Part shown: one piece after another, positions 35,404 to 45,131 of the stretch
How positions within the stretch are numbered: the stretch's first letter is position 1
How the letters are laid out: each line of letters opens with the position of its first letter
Source of the DNA: Pseudonocardia hydrocarbonoxydans
Lineage (GTDB): Bacteria > Actinomycetota > Actinomycetes > Mycobacteriales > Pseudonocardiaceae
Length of the DNA stretch: 64,000 nt
NCBI RefSeq assembly: GCF_006539565.1
Contig: NZ_BJNG01000003.1
Location: forward strand, 62,001 to 126,000
Direction: 5' to 3'
Position numbers and translations under genes: made by a program
Notes under the pieces: generated by a model
What the model was told of the DNA's origin: nothing
Seen by the model: only the letters and a program-made list of their open reading frames with translations
Databases searched by the model: none

Positions 35404-36254
35404 TTCGTCCCCCACCCGACGACGAGCTCGCACGGGCCCGCGAAGCCGTCCGGGGTCTCGAACCGCGCGAGCTCGCGGTGGATCTCCTCCCAGGCCTCGT
35501 CGCGCTCCTGCGGGGTGAGCCCGGCCAGCATCTGGTGCAGCGCGCCGAAGGACTCGCGCTCGAACCGGACGCAGTCCGCCGCACGGGGCATGCGCACCGG
35601 CGCCACCACGGTCTGCGCCGCGACGTCGCGGAACCCGGCGTCGCGCAGGGCGTCCTCCAGGACGCCGGGCCCGCCCAGGCTGAACGGTCCGGGCTGTCCG
35701 GCGGCGGGCGCCGGGAGCCCCGCACGCCTGCGGATGATCGACACCGGGACGGAGAAGAAGCCGTTGCGGTCCGCGGTCGAGTAGACGACGGCGGCGACCC
35801 GGCCCCCGGGCCGCAGCGCGCGGTACTGCCCGGCCAGCGCCCGCGCCCGGTCCGGGAAGTAGATCAGCCCGAGCCGCGAGACCACCGCGTCGAACCCGGC
35901 GGGTTCCACGTCGAGCTGCTCACCGTCGAGCTCCCGGGTGGCGACGTTCGCGAGGCCCTCCGCCGTGGCGGACGCCGCGGCGTGCCGCAGGATCGCGGGG
36001 GAGATGTCGGTGGCCAGGACGTGGCCGGTGGGCCCGACCCGCCGGGCCGCGGCCAGCGTCTGGCCGCCAGCGCCCGCCGCGACGTCGAGCACGCGGGCGC
36101 CGGTGCCGACGCCCGCCGCGTCCAGCATCAGCCCGGTCGCGCCGCCCAGCCATTCCTCCAGGGTGGGGCCCCAGGCGTGCCACGCGGCGGCGGCGTCCTC
36201 CCACTGGGTGCGGGTGGTGTCCTTGTAGCGGTCGGCGTCGAAGGTGACGGTCAT
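35400..36254 (-). CDS. class I SAM-dependent methyltransferase (UbiE/COQ5-like)
   Basis: 284 residues. SAM-binding motif I VLDVAAGAGGQTLAAAR, motif post-I TGHVLATDIS, motif II GFDAVVSRLGLIYFPD and motif III ALRPGGRVAAVVY are in order. The C-terminal part is helical. The methyl acceptor is unknown; coupling to the nitrilase suggests joint small-molecule metabolism. The reading frame remains open far upstream into the antisense of the next gene, but the ATG is clear at the start of homology. Confidence 0.88.
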   Translation of the reverse strand: MTVTFDADRYKDTTRTQWEDAAAAWHAWGPTLEEWLGGATGLMLDAAGVGTGARVLDVAAGAGGQTLAAARRVGPTGHVLATDISPAILRHAAASATAEGLANVATRELDGEQLDVEPAGFDAVVSRLGLIYFPDRARALAGQYRALRPGGRVAAVVYSTADRNGFFSVPVSIIRRRAGLPAPAAGQPGPFSLGGPGVLEDALRDAGFRDVAAQTVVAPVRMPRAADCVRFERESFGALHQMLAGLTPQERDEAWEEIHRELARFETPDGFAGPCELVVGWGTK

Positions 36255-36389
36255 GGTGTGCTCCTCGGGGTGGTCGGGCGGTCCGTACGCCCTCCTGGCG
36301 CCAGGACGGGCCGCCCGGCCGCCAGATCCCGGCACGCGGTTCCGCTCGATCGCCCCGGCGGTCCGCGTGACCGGGCACAATCCGCGGCC

Positions 36390-39300
36390 ATGACGTTCGT
36401 CGGCCGCGCCCGCGCGCTCACGCGGCTGCTCGCCGCCGTCGACGAGGCCTCGACCGGTCGCGCGCGCCTCGTGCTGGTCTCCGGGGAGTCCGGGATCGGC
36501 AAGTCCACGCTGGTGGGGGAGGTGGCGGCCCGCGCAGGCCTGCTGACCGGATGGGGCACCTGCGCCGACGCCGAGCGCACGCCCGCGTTCTGGCCGTGGA
36601 CGACGGCCCTGCGCGCCCTGCTCGCCGCCGTGGCGCCCGCCGACGCCGACGCCCTGACCGGCCCCGACCGGGCCGAGCTGGCCCGGCTGCTCCCCGAGCT
36701 GGCCGGTACGACCCCCGTCGACGACGGCCCGCCCGACACCGACGCGGCCCGGCTGCGGCTGTTCGACGCGGTGGCCCGGCTCCTGGAACGGGTCGCCCGG
36801 CACCGGGTGACCCTGGTGGTGCTCGACGACCTGCAGTGGGCCGACACCTCGTCGCTGGAGCTGCTGGGCTTCGTCACCCGCGCCTACCGGCCGGTCCCGC
36901 TGCTGGTGGTGGGGGCCTACCGGGACGACGAGCTGGGTGACGCCGCCGCCCGCCTGCTGGCCGGGATCGGCGCCCAGGGCGAGTCCGTCCGGCTGCACGG
37001 GCTGGCCCCCGAGGAGGTGCACGCCCTGGTCACGGCCGTGCTGGACGCGCCGACGGCGCAGCGCTGGGCGGCGGAGGTGCACCGGCGAACCGACGGGCAC
37101 CCGTTCTTCGCCCGCCAGCTCGTGGAGCTGCTCGCCGACCCGGCCCGGCCGGGTGAAACGGTCCCGGGTGCGGTCCGGGACCTGGTGCAGCGCCGCGTGG
37201 CGCGGCTGACCCCGCCCGGCCGGGCACTGGTGGAGGCGGCCGCGGTGGCCGGCAACGACCTGCTCCCCGACGTCCTCGGGGACGTGTGCGGTCTCGATCC
37301 CCCGACCGTCGCCGCCCTGCTCGACGAGGGCGTGCACGCCGGGGTGCTGGCCAGGACCGCCGACCGGACCCGGGTCGCGCACGACCTGTTCCGCGAGGTC
37401 GTCGCCGCCGGGTTGGACCCGGCGCGGCGCCTGGCGCTGCACCACCGCATCGCCGACGCGCTGGAGCGGCGCCTGGCCCGCGGCGCCGCCGTGCTGGCCG
37501 CCGACCTCGCCCGGCACAGCGCGGCGGCGGTGCCCCTGGACGGCGCCGGGCGCGCCGTCCGCTGGGCGCGGGCCGCGGCGGACGCCGAGCGCGCCCGCCT
37601 GGCGTTCGGCGAGGCGGGCGCGCACCTGGCCAGGGTCCGCCGGGCCGTGGAGGACACCGGGGACCCCGACGGGGCCACCGTCCTGGTCGAGCTGCTCGTC
37701 GAGGAGGCCGACGCCCGCGCCCGCAGCGGCGACCCGGCGGCGGCCCGTGCGCTCCTCGACGACGCGGGTGGCCGCGCCACCGCACGGGGCGACGGCGAGC
37801 TGCTCGGCCGGGTCGCGCTGGGGCTGCAACGGCTCGGCGCGCGGTTCGCGATGCCCCGCGACACCGTGGTCGGGGCGCTCGAGACCGCCCTGGCCGCGCT
37901 GGACGGGACCGGCACCGGCCTGGAGGTGCAGCTCACCGCCTGCCTGGCCCGGGAGCTGCACCACTCGGTGCCCGCGCAGCGGCCGCGGGCGACACCGCTG
38001 TCGGAGCGGGCGATCGCGCTCGCGCGGGAGCTCGACGACCCCGAGACCCTCGTCGCCTGCCTGCTGGCCCGCCACGACGTGCTGTGGTCCCCGGGCCGCG
38101 CCGCGGAGCGGGTCGGGCTGGCCCGCGAGATCGCCGAGGTGGCCGCCCGGACCGGTGACGCCGAACGGCACGCCGAGGGCCTGCTGCTCACCGCCAACGC
38201 GCTGCTGGAGGTCGGGTCCCCGGCGTTCCGGGTGGCACTCGAGGACTACCTGCGCGTCACGGACCGGTTCGGCCAGCCCCGTCACGACTACCTCGCCCTG
38301 ACCCGCCGCGCGGCGCTCGCCGTCGTCGACGGCCGGCTCGACGAGGCCGAGGACCTGATCGCCCGGGCGAGCGCCCTGGGGGACCGGATCGGCGAGCCCG
38401 ACACCGGGAACGTCCGGATGTCGCAGCTGCTCGGTCTGGTCCGCGCGCGCGGTGTGCCCGACCAGCTGCGCAGCACCGCCGCCGAGGCGGTCCGCTGGTG
38501 GGTCGGCGTCCCGTCCCACGCGCACGCGGTCGCCGCCGGACTGCTCGCCCTCGCCGGCGGCGCCGACGACCTCGACGCCGCCCGGCGGGCGCTGGACACC
38601 GTCCTGGCGCTGGGCACCTGGCGCGAGGACCGCTCCTACCTCTGGTCGGTGTTCGTCGGCGGGATGGCCACGGCCGCGGTCCGCCTCGACGACCGGACGG
38701 TGTGCGCCGAGCTGCTGGCCGAGCTGGAGACGATGACCGACGCCTGCGGGGTGAACGGGGCCGTGGTCTGCTTCGTGGGCAGCAACGCGCACTGGGCGGG
38801 GGTGCTGGCCGCGGCGCTGGGCCGGACGGACGAGGCGCGGCGGCGGCTCGAGCAGGCACTGGCGGTGCACCGACGCCTCGGCGCACGGGTGTGGGAGGCC
38901 GAGACCTCCGTCGAGCTGGCCGCGTGCGGCGCCGGGCCCGCGCACGCCAGGCACGCCGCCGAGCTCGCCGCCGAGCTGGGGCTCTCCGGCATCGGGGTGC
39001 GGGCGGCGGCCTCGGCCGCCGTGGCGGGGCACGCCGCCGACGCCGAGCTGCGCCGCGACGGCGAGCTGTGGCTGGTGCGCCACCACGCCGCCTCCGCGCA
39101 CCTGCGCGATCTCAAGGGCCTGGGCGACCTCGCGACGCTGTTGGCCCGCCGCGGCACCGACGTGCACGTGCTGGAGCTGGCGGGCGCGGCGGGCCACGAC
39201 CGGGACTCCGGCACCCTGCTCGACGCGGCCGCCCGCCAGGCCTACCGGCGCCGCCTCGCCGACCTCGACGAGGACCTCGACCGCGCCCGGGCCGACCACG

Positions 39301-39566
39301 ACCGGGGACGCGAGGAGCGGCTCGACGCCCAGCGCGTCGAGCTCCTGGCCGAGCTGCGTCGCGCGGCCGGGTTGGGCGGCCGGTCGCGGGCGCTCGGCAC
39401 GAGCACGACCGAACGGGCCCGCAAGGCGGTGACCGCCCGGCTCCGGGACGCGATCGGGCGCATCACGGCGGTGCAGCCGGCGCTGGGCGCGCACCTCGAC
39501 CGCTCGGTGGTGACCGGGACCACGTGCCGCTACGAGCCCGTCGAGCACCTGACCTGGCGCCTGTGA
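36390..39566 (+). CDS. large STAND/AAA ATPase regulator without LuxR domain
   Basis: 1058 residues. The N-terminal ATPase has Walker A SGESGIGKST (31-40) and a Walker B LVVLDDLQWADTSSLELLG, as in AAA_16/MalT-like STAND proteins, followed by a long TPR-like helical region (about 330-880). The C-terminus lacks the usual LuxR helix-turn-helix; instead it ends with a conserved helical module (AAARQAYRRRLADLDEDLDR, TERARKAVTARLRDAIGRI, AHLDRSVVTGTTCRYEP), seen in a group of actinobacterial ATPases and possibly a winged-helix effector domain. Likely a sensor or regulator; target unknown. Confidence 0.8.
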   Translation: MTFVGRARALTRLLAAVDEASTGRARLVLVSGESGIGKSTLVGEVAARAGLLTGWGTCADAERTPAFWPWTTALRALLAAVAPADADALTGPDRAELARLLPELAGTTPVDDGPPDTDAARLRLFDAVARLLERVARHRVTLVVLDDLQWADTSSLELLGFVTRAYRPVPLLVVGAYRDDELGDAAARLLAGIGAQGESVRLHGLAPEEVHALVTAVLDAPTAQRWAAEVHRRTDGHPFFARQLVELLADPARPGETVPGAVRDLVQRRVARLTPPGRALVEAAAVAGNDLLPDVLGDVCGLDPPTVAALLDEGVHAGVLARTADRTRVAHDLFREVVAAGLDPARRLALHHRIADALERRLARGAAVLAADLARHSAAAVPLDGAGRAVRWARAAADAERARLAFGEAGAHLARVRRAVEDTGDPDGATVLVELLVEEADARARSGDPAAARALLDDAGGRATARGDGELLGRVALGLQRLGARFAMPRDTVVGALETALAALDGTGTGLEVQLTACLARELHHSVPAQRPRATPLSERAIALARELDDPETLVACLLARHDVLWSPGRAAERVGLAREIAEVAARTGDAERHAEGLLLTANALLEVGSPAFRVALEDYLRVTDRFGQPRHDYLALTRRAALAVVDGRLDEAEDLIARASALGDRIGEPDTGNVRMSQLLGLVRARGVPDQLRSTAAEAVRWWVGVPSHAHAVAAGLLALAGGADDLDAARRALDTVLALGTWREDRSYLWSVFVGGMATAAVRLDDRTVCAELLAELETMTDACGVNGAVVCFVGSNAHWAGVLAAALGRTDEARRRLEQALAVHRRLGARVWEAETSVELAACGAGPAHARHAAELAAELGLSGIGVRAAASAAVAGHAADAELRRDGELWLVRHHAASAHLRDLKGLGDLATLLARRGTDVHVLELAGAAGHDRDSGTLLDAAARQAYRRRLADLDEDLDRARADHDRGREERLDAQRVELLAELRRAAGLGGRSRALGTSTTERARKAVTARLRDAIGRITAVQPALGAHLDRSVVTGTTCRYEPVEHLTWRL

Positions 39567-39569
39567 CGG

Positions 39570-40070
39570 CGCCCGCGGGCGCCACGCCGCGCGCCAGCTC
39601 CGCAGCAGGTCGGCGCGGCCCTGGAGCAGCACCGCGGCCGGCTGCACCCGCAGCAGCCACGGCTCGAGCCGCAGCGCGCCGAACGTCGGTGACGCGGGAC
39701 CGTCGCGCCACGACGGGATGATCGCCGGGTCGTAGCCCACCGGCTCCGGCCCGGTGCGGAACGTCTCCCACAGCCAGGCGCGGGTGGGCCCGTCGGTGAG
39801 CAGCTCGGCGTGGCAGTACGCGTTGGCGGTGTCGTGGCCGGGCTCCCAGTAGGTGAGCGCGACCTGCGGGTTCGCGGCGAGGTGGGTGCGCTTGCGGCCG
39901 GTGGGGTCGGTGGCGACCCAGCCGACCAGCCGCTCGCCGTCCCACTGCCAGATCGGGTGCAGGATGCGGGTCCACGGCCTGCCCTGCGGGTCGACGGTGG
40001 CCGCGGTGGCCCAGACGATGCGGTGGGCCATCGCGACGAAGTCGGGGGCGATCTCGGTGAGCGTCGTCAT
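39570..40070 (-). CDS. PPOX-fold FMN-binding protein without a proper stop
   Basis: The recognisable part is about 163 residues of a pyridoxamine-phosphate-oxidase-like split barrel: AHRIVWATAATVDPQGRPWTR, ILHPIWQW, GWVATDPTGRKRTHLAANP and VALTYWEPG. The frame begins with a good ATG at 40070. It has no stop where the fold ends (RSWRAAW); it stays open through the whole antisense of the ATPase gene and even joins the methyltransferase frame 4.2 kb away. A frameshift or lost stop near 39570 is likely. The right boundary given here is where similarity ends, not a stop codon. Confidence 0.65.
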
Positions 40071-40123
40071 GGCCGGGAGGGTGCCAGGACGCACCGACGG
40101 TGCGGATGTGTCAGTGTGGTCCG

Positions 40124-42907
40124 GTGGCCAGCAGCACGCCTGCTCCCGCGGAGGCCTACGCCGCCGCCCGGAGCCGGGCCGCACGTCCGAACCTGACGGA
40201 GTTCGTCTCGGGTCTCCCCTTCGAGCTGGACGGTTTCCAGCGCAGCGCCTGCTCGGCGCTCGAGGACGGGCACGGCGTGCTCGTCTGCGCGCCGACCGGC
40301 GCGGGGAAGACCGTCGTGGGCGAGTTCGCCGTCCATCTCGCGCTCGCCCGCGGGCAGAAGTGCTTCTACACGACGCCGATCAAGGCGTTGAGCAACCAGA
40401 AGTACGCCGATCTCGTCGCCCGGCACGGGGCGGACGCGGTCGGGCTGCTCACCGGCGACACGGTGATCAACGGCGACGCGCAGGTGGTCGTCATGACCAC
40501 CGAGGTGCTGCGCAACATGATCTACGCGGGGTCGCGGCAGCTGGAGCACCTGGGCTACGTCGTCATGGACGAGGTGCACTACCTGGCCGACCGCTTCCGC
40601 GGCGCGGTGTGGGAGGAGGTCATCCTCCAGCTCCCCGAGCACGTGGCGCTGGTGAGCCTGTCGGCCACCGTCAGCAATGCCGAGGAGTTCGGCGACTGGC
40701 TGGTGACCGTCCGCGGCGACACCACCGTCGTCGTCGACGAGCACCGGCCGGTGCCGCTGTGGCAGCACATGATGGTGGGCGGCCGGCTGGTCGACCTGTT
40801 CGCGGGCGAGGACGAGGGCGGCGAGCTGCAGGTCGACCCCGACCTCGTCCGGCACACCCGCGAGCTGGAGCGCCAGAGCGCGGTGTGGGACCGCGGGCGC
40901 GGGCGGTCCCCGCGCGGCGGCAACGGTGGCGGGAACGGCGGCGGCAACGGTGGTGGCCGGTCGCAGACGCGGTTCCGCCCGCCGTCGCGGACCACCGTCA
41001 TCGACCGCCTCGACCGCGACGGCCTGCTCCCGGCGATCACCTTCGTGTTCAGCCGGGCCGGGTGCGACGCCGCCGTCGGCCAGTGCCTCCGGTCCGGGTT
41101 GCGGCTGACCACCGAGGACGACGTCGCGGAGATCCGGCGGATCGTGGAGGAGCACACCTCCGAGCTGCCCCAGGCCGACCTGGCCGTCCTCGGCTACTGG
41201 GAGTGGCGCGAGGCGCTGGAGCGGGGCATCGCCGCACACCACGCCGGGATGCTGCCGGCGTTCAAGGAGACGGTCGAGGAGCTGTTCGTCCGCGGGCTGG
41301 TGCGCGCGGTGTTCGCCACCGAGACCCTCGCGCTGGGCATCAACATGCCCGCGCGCACCGTCGTGCTGGAGCGGCTGGTCAAGTACAACGGCGAGAGCCA
41401 CGCCGAGCTGACACCCGGGGAGTACACGCAGCTCACCGGGCGCGCCGGGCGGCGCGGGATCGACGTCGAGGGGCACGCCGTCGTCGTCTGGCAGCCGGGC
41501 GTCGACCCGGTGCAGGTCGCCGGCCTGGCCTCGACCCGCACCTACCCCCTGCGCAGCTCGTTCCGGCCCGGCTACAACATGGCCGTCAACCTGGTGGCCC
41601 GCCTCGGCACCGAGGCGGCGCGCGACCTGCTGGAGCAGTCACTGGGCCAGTTCCAGGCCGACCGGTCGGTGGTCGGGATCTCCCGGCGGATCGACCGCAA
41701 CGTCGAGGCGCTCGCCGGGTACGAGGAGTCGATGCGCTGCCACCTCGGCGACTTCGCCGAGTACGCCCGGCTGCGGCGACAGGTCTCCGAGCGGGAGAAG
41801 TCGCTGTCGCGCCGCGATGTCGCGGAGAGCCGCGAGGCCTCCGCCGCGTCGCTGCGCGCGCTCAAGGCCGGCGACGTCATCGCCGTGCCCGCGGGGCGCC
41901 GGGCCGGGCTGGCCGTCGTCCTGGACCCGGGCGTCGACTCCGACGGCGACCCGCGGCCGCTGGTGCTCAGCGAGGACCGCTGGGCGGGGCGGCTGTCGGC
42001 CGCCGACTTCCCGGTGCCCGTCGAGGCGCTGGGCCGGATGCGGCTGCCCCGGCGGGTCGACCACCGGGCTCCCCGGGTCCGCCGCGACCTGGCATCGACG
42101 CTGCGCGGCACCGGGATCGTCGCGCCCGGCGCCGGGCGCCGCCGCCACCGGGGCGACGCCGTCGACGACCCGGAGCTGACGACGCTGCGCCGCGCCCTGC
42201 GCGCCCACCCCTGCCACGGCTGCGACGACCGGGAGGCCCACGCCCGCTGGGCGGAGCGGGCGTCCCGGCTCGAACGCGAGACCGAGCAGCTGCGGCAGAA
42301 GCGGGCGGCCACCACCCACTCGCTGGCCCGCGCGTTCGACCGCATCCGCGCGCTGCTCGGCGAGCGCGGGTACCTCGACGGCGAGGAGGTCACCGCGGAC
42401 GGGGCCCGGCTGTCGCGGCTGTGGGGCGAGTCCGACCTGCTCGCCGCCGAGTGCCTGCGCCACGGCGCCTGGGACGGGCTCGAACCCGCCGAGCTGGCCG
42501 CCGTCGTCTCGGCGCTGGTGTACGAGACGCGCCGCGACAACGGGCCGGTGCCCCGCGTGCCGACCGGGCCGATCAGCGAGGCCCTCACGCGGACCGTCCG
42601 GATCTGGGCCGAGCTCGACGCCGACGAACGGCGCCACCGCGTCGACCGCACCCGCGAGCCCGATCTCGGGTTCGCGTGGCCGATGCACCGGTGGGCGCGC
42701 GGGGAGTCGCTCGCCGCGGTGCTCACCGCGGCCGAGCAGAACGGCTCCGAGCTGTCGGCGGGCGACTTCGTGCGCTGGTGCCGCCAGGTCCTCGACCTGC
42801 TCGACCAGATCGCCGGCGTCGCGGGCCGCTCCGGTGGGGTCGGCCGGGTGGCGGTGCAGGCCGGGCAGGCCGTGCGCCGGGGCGTGGTGGCCGTCGGAGC
42901 CACCTGA
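40124..42907 (+). CDS. helY: DEAD/DEAH-box helicase HelY (Ski2/Mtr4-like)
   Basis: 927-residue superfamily 2 helicase, probably acting on RNA. N-terminal motor: Walker A APTGAGKT, motif Ib TTEVLRNM, DEVH box in YVVMDEVHYLAD, motif III LSATVSNAEE. Second motor: ITFVFSRAGCDAAV, TETLALGINMPAR and TGRAGRRGID. A Gly/Asn-rich linker (GGNGGG repeats) interrupts about residues 265-285. The C-terminal DSHCT domain (WAELDADERRHRVD, FAWPMHRWARGESL) is typical of Ski2/Mtr4. GTG start matches Rv2092c size (906). Neighbours tatC and the DUF4333 gene match mycobacteria. Confidence 0.94.
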   Translation: MASSTPAPAEAYAAARSRAARPNLTEFVSGLPFELDGFQRSACSALEDGHGVLVCAPTGAGKTVVGEFAVHLALARGQKCFYTTPIKALSNQKYADLVARHGADAVGLLTGDTVINGDAQVVVMTTEVLRNMIYAGSRQLEHLGYVVMDEVHYLADRFRGAVWEEVILQLPEHVALVSLSATVSNAEEFGDWLVTVRGDTTVVVDEHRPVPLWQHMMVGGRLVDLFAGEDEGGELQVDPDLVRHTRELERQSAVWDRGRGRSPRGGNGGGNGGGNGGGRSQTRFRPPSRTTVIDRLDRDGLLPAITFVFSRAGCDAAVGQCLRSGLRLTTEDDVAEIRRIVEEHTSELPQADLAVLGYWEWREALERGIAAHHAGMLPAFKETVEELFVRGLVRAVFATETLALGINMPARTVVLERLVKYNGESHAELTPGEYTQLTGRAGRRGIDVEGHAVVVWQPGVDPVQVAGLASTRTYPLRSSFRPGYNMAVNLVARLGTEAARDLLEQSLGQFQADRSVVGISRRIDRNVEALAGYEESMRCHLGDFAEYARLRRQVSEREKSLSRRDVAESREASAASLRALKAGDVIAVPAGRRAGLAVVLDPGVDSDGDPRPLVLSEDRWAGRLSAADFPVPVEALGRMRLPRRVDHRAPRVRRDLASTLRGTGIVAPGAGRRRHRGDAVDDPELTTLRRALRAHPCHGCDDREAHARWAERASRLERETEQLRQKRAATTHSLARAFDRIRALLGERGYLDGEEVTADGARLSRLWGESDLLAAECLRHGAWDGLEPAELAAVVSALVYETRRDNGPVPRVPTGPISEALTRTVRIWAELDADERRHRVDRTREPDLGFAWPMHRWARGESLAAVLTAAEQNGSELSAGDFVRWCRQVLDLLDQIAGVAGRSGGVGRVAVQAGQAVRRGVVAVGAT

Positions 42908-42997
42908 TCGGGCGTTCCGCTGCGGCGGCCCGGCCGCCTGTGCTTTGATCCCGGCTGGGCCCGGACGCGACCGGACCCGACGGACGAGAGGTCGGCG

Positions 42998-43846
42998 ATG
43001 ACGACGCCCGAGGGCTCCCCGCACGGCAACCCGGCCGACGGGACGGACGCCCCCGCCTGGGGCCGGCCGCCCGCGGGGGGCTGGGGCGACCCGTCCCGCG
43101 ACGCGGGCGCCGAGACCCGCTCCTGGGGCGGCGGCGCGCCGCCGTCCGACGACGAACGGACCCGCGCCGATCTCCCGCGGGAGGACCCGGACGACACCCG
43201 CCTGGAGCAGCCGGGGGTGTGGGGCCCGCCGGGCGGGGCCCGTCCCGAGGAGCCGCGACCGGCCTGGGCCCAGCAGCCGCCACCCGGCGGGGGATGGAAC
43301 GCGCCGTCCCCGCAGCAGTACCCCGGGCAGCCGTACCCCGGGCAGCACCCGAATCAGCCCTATCCCGGCCAGCCCTATCCCGGCCAGCCCTATCCCGGAC
43401 AGCCCTATCCCGGCCGGCAGTACCCGGGCGCGGGCCCGCAGTGGGCGGGCGGGCCGCCGGGGCAGCAGTGGGGCCCGGGGTACCCGCCGCTGCCCGACGC
43501 CGCCCGGGCCCCGCAGCGCTCGCGCACCCCGCTGCTCGTCGGGGCCGTGGTGGTGGCGCTGCTGGCCGTCGGTGCGATCCTGGCCTTCGTGGCGCCGGGG
43601 TTCCTGAACACCACCGTGTTCGACCAGGCCGCGCTGCAGAGCGGGGTGCAGCGGGTGCTCGTCGAGGACTACGGCTACCCGACAGTCGGCGAGGTCACCT
43701 GCGGCGACCCGTCGCAGGGCCCGATCCGGGTCACCGAGGGCGCCTCGTTCACCTGCAGCACCACCATCGACGGCGCCCCGGCCGTCGTCCCCGTGACGAT
43801 CACCAGCGGTGGCGGCGACTACGAGGTGAGCAGGCCGGACGCCTGA
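42998..43846 (+). CDS. DUF4333 membrane protein with PYPGQ repeats
   Basis: 282 residues. The N-terminal 165 residues are Pro/Gly-rich and disordered with tandem PYPGQ repeats, followed by one membrane helix (about 177-200) and an extracellular DUF4333 domain (LNTTVFDQAALQSGVQRVLV; VTCGDPSQGPIRVTEGASFTC; a probable disulfide). It is the Rv2091c counterpart, next to helY in both genomes. Function unknown. Its TGA overlaps the ATG of the next gene (TGATG). Confidence 0.88.
   Translation: MTTPEGSPHGNPADGTDAPAWGRPPAGGWGDPSRDAGAETRSWGGGAPPSDDERTRADLPREDPDDTRLEQPGVWGPPGGARPEEPRPAWAQQPPPGGGWNAPSPQQYPGQPYPGQHPNQPYPGQPYPGQPYPGQPYPGRQYPGAGPQWAGGPPGQQWGPGYPPLPDAARAPQRSRTPLLVGAVVVALLAVGAILAFVAPGFLNTTVFDQAALQSGVQRVLVEDYGYPTVGEVTCGDPSQGPIRVTEGASFTCSTTIDGAPAVVPVTITSGGGDYEVSRPDA
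43355..43414 (+). repeat. four 15-bp tandem repeats encoding PYPGQ
   Basis: The unit CAGCCCTATCCCGGC recurs four times in a row with one base change, inside the DUF4333 gene. The near-identity of synonymous positions suggests recent expansion; copy number may vary between strains. Confidence 0.9.
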
Positions 43847-45048
43847 TGGCGACGGTCGAGGTCCTCGGCCCCGACGAGCTGCGCGACGCCCACGCGCTGT
43901 TCGCCGCCACGATCCACCAGGACGCGGTGCCCGACGCCGACTGGGAGTCCGTCGCCGGCAGCTACAGCCCGGGCCGCACGCTCGGCGTCCGCGAGGCCGG
44001 GGGGCCGGCGGCGCTGATCGGCACGGCCACCTCGTTCCCGACGCGCACGGCGGTGCCCGGCGGTGCCGCGCTCGACACCGCCGCCGTCACGCGGGTGGGG
44101 GTGCGGCCCGACCGCACCCGGCGCGGCGTGCTGACCGCGATGATGCGCGCGGTGCTCGACGACGCGGGGGCCCGGGGCGAGCCGCTGGCGTCGCTGCGGG
44201 CCAGCGAGGCACGGATCTACGGCCGGTTCGGCTACGGCGTCGCCAGCCGTGGGCGCAGTGTCACGGTGCGCGCGCGGGGGGCCGGGTGGCGCAGCACCCC
44301 GCGCGGCGAGGTGCGGCTCGTCGTCGGCACCGGGATCGAGCCGGCGGTGACGACCGTGCACGACGCGCTCGCGCTGGGGCGTCCCGGTGGGATCCTCCGG
44401 CCCGGTCCGTGGTGGTGGCGCATGGTCGGGCGGCGGGTCGAGAATCACGAGCACCTCGTCGCGGCGGTGCACACCGGGCCGCACGGCGACGACGGGTTCG
44501 CGCTCGCCACGGTGGCCGACGACGGCCGGTTCGCCCACCGGACCCTGCAGGTCTCCGACCTGCACGCGGCCGGCCCCGACGCCACGGCCGCGCTGTGGGC
44601 GTTCCTCACCGGGATCGACCTGGTCGACCGGGTGGAGGGTTGGCTGCGCCCGGTGGACGAGCCGTTGGAGCTGCTGCTGGCCGACCCCCGGGACTGCACC
44701 GTGACCGGCGTCGAGGACGAGACCTGGCTGCGGCTGGTCGACGTGCCCACCGCGCTCGCGGCCCGCGGCTGGGGCGACGGGCCGCCGGTGCTGCTGGGTG
44801 TGCACGACCGCCTGCTCCCCGCCAACGACGGCGTCTACCGGATCGACGGGGGCGGCGCCGCCCGCGTGGACGCCGACCCCGAGCTCGAGTGCGACGTCGA
44901 CGGGCTCGCCATGGCCTACCTCGGCGACCGCGCACCGTCGCTGCTGGCGGCGACCGGGTGGTGGCGGGTGCACGACGCGGGCGCCCCCGCCCGGGCCGAC
45001 GCCCTGTTCGCCACCGACCGCCTCCCGTGGTGCGGCACGTACTTCTGA
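43846..45048 (+). CDS. Eis-family GNAT N-acetyltransferase
   Basis: 400 residues with the three-part Eis layout: two GNAT domains and a C-terminal SCP2-like domain. Acetyl-CoA contact VTRVGVRPDRTRRGVLTAM, general acid Tyr125 in ARIYGRFGYG, and the free C-terminal Phe400 (CGTYF), which serves as base in Eis. M. tuberculosis Eis (402 residues) acetylates aminoglycosides at several amines; this homologue's substrate may differ. Start overlaps the DUF4333 stop. Confidence 0.9.
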   Translation: MATVEVLGPDELRDAHALFAATIHQDAVPDADWESVAGSYSPGRTLGVREAGGPAALIGTATSFPTRTAVPGGAALDTAAVTRVGVRPDRTRRGVLTAMMRAVLDDAGARGEPLASLRASEARIYGRFGYGVASRGRSVTVRARGAGWRSTPRGEVRLVVGTGIEPAVTTVHDALALGRPGGILRPGPWWWRMVGRRVENHEHLVAAVHTGPHGDDGFALATVADDGRFAHRTLQVSDLHAAGPDATAALWAFLTGIDLVDRVEGWLRPVDEPLELLLADPRDCTVTGVEDETWLRLVDVPTALAARGWGDGPPVLLGVHDRLLPANDGVYRIDGGGAARVDADPELECDVDGLAMAYLGDRAPSLLAATGWWRVHDAGAPARADALFATDRLPWCGTYF

Positions 45049-45131
45049 GAAATCTCCCGGGACCGCTGTAACCCGGGGCGGCCCGGCGGCGTCGGTACCG
45101 GTGAGACCACCCACCGACCCAGGAGCCCGCG

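Noticed and set aside
35400..40184. A single 1594-residue protein joining PPOX and methyltransferase domains
   Set aside because: The middle 1100 residues are antisense to a well-conserved ATPase and are low complexity; the methyltransferase has its own clear ATG. Treated as a stop-loss anomaly instead.
40920..40965. GGC-rich repeats in helY as a mobile or structural repeat
   Set aside because: They are codons of a Gly/Asn linker within the helicase, not an independent repeat element.
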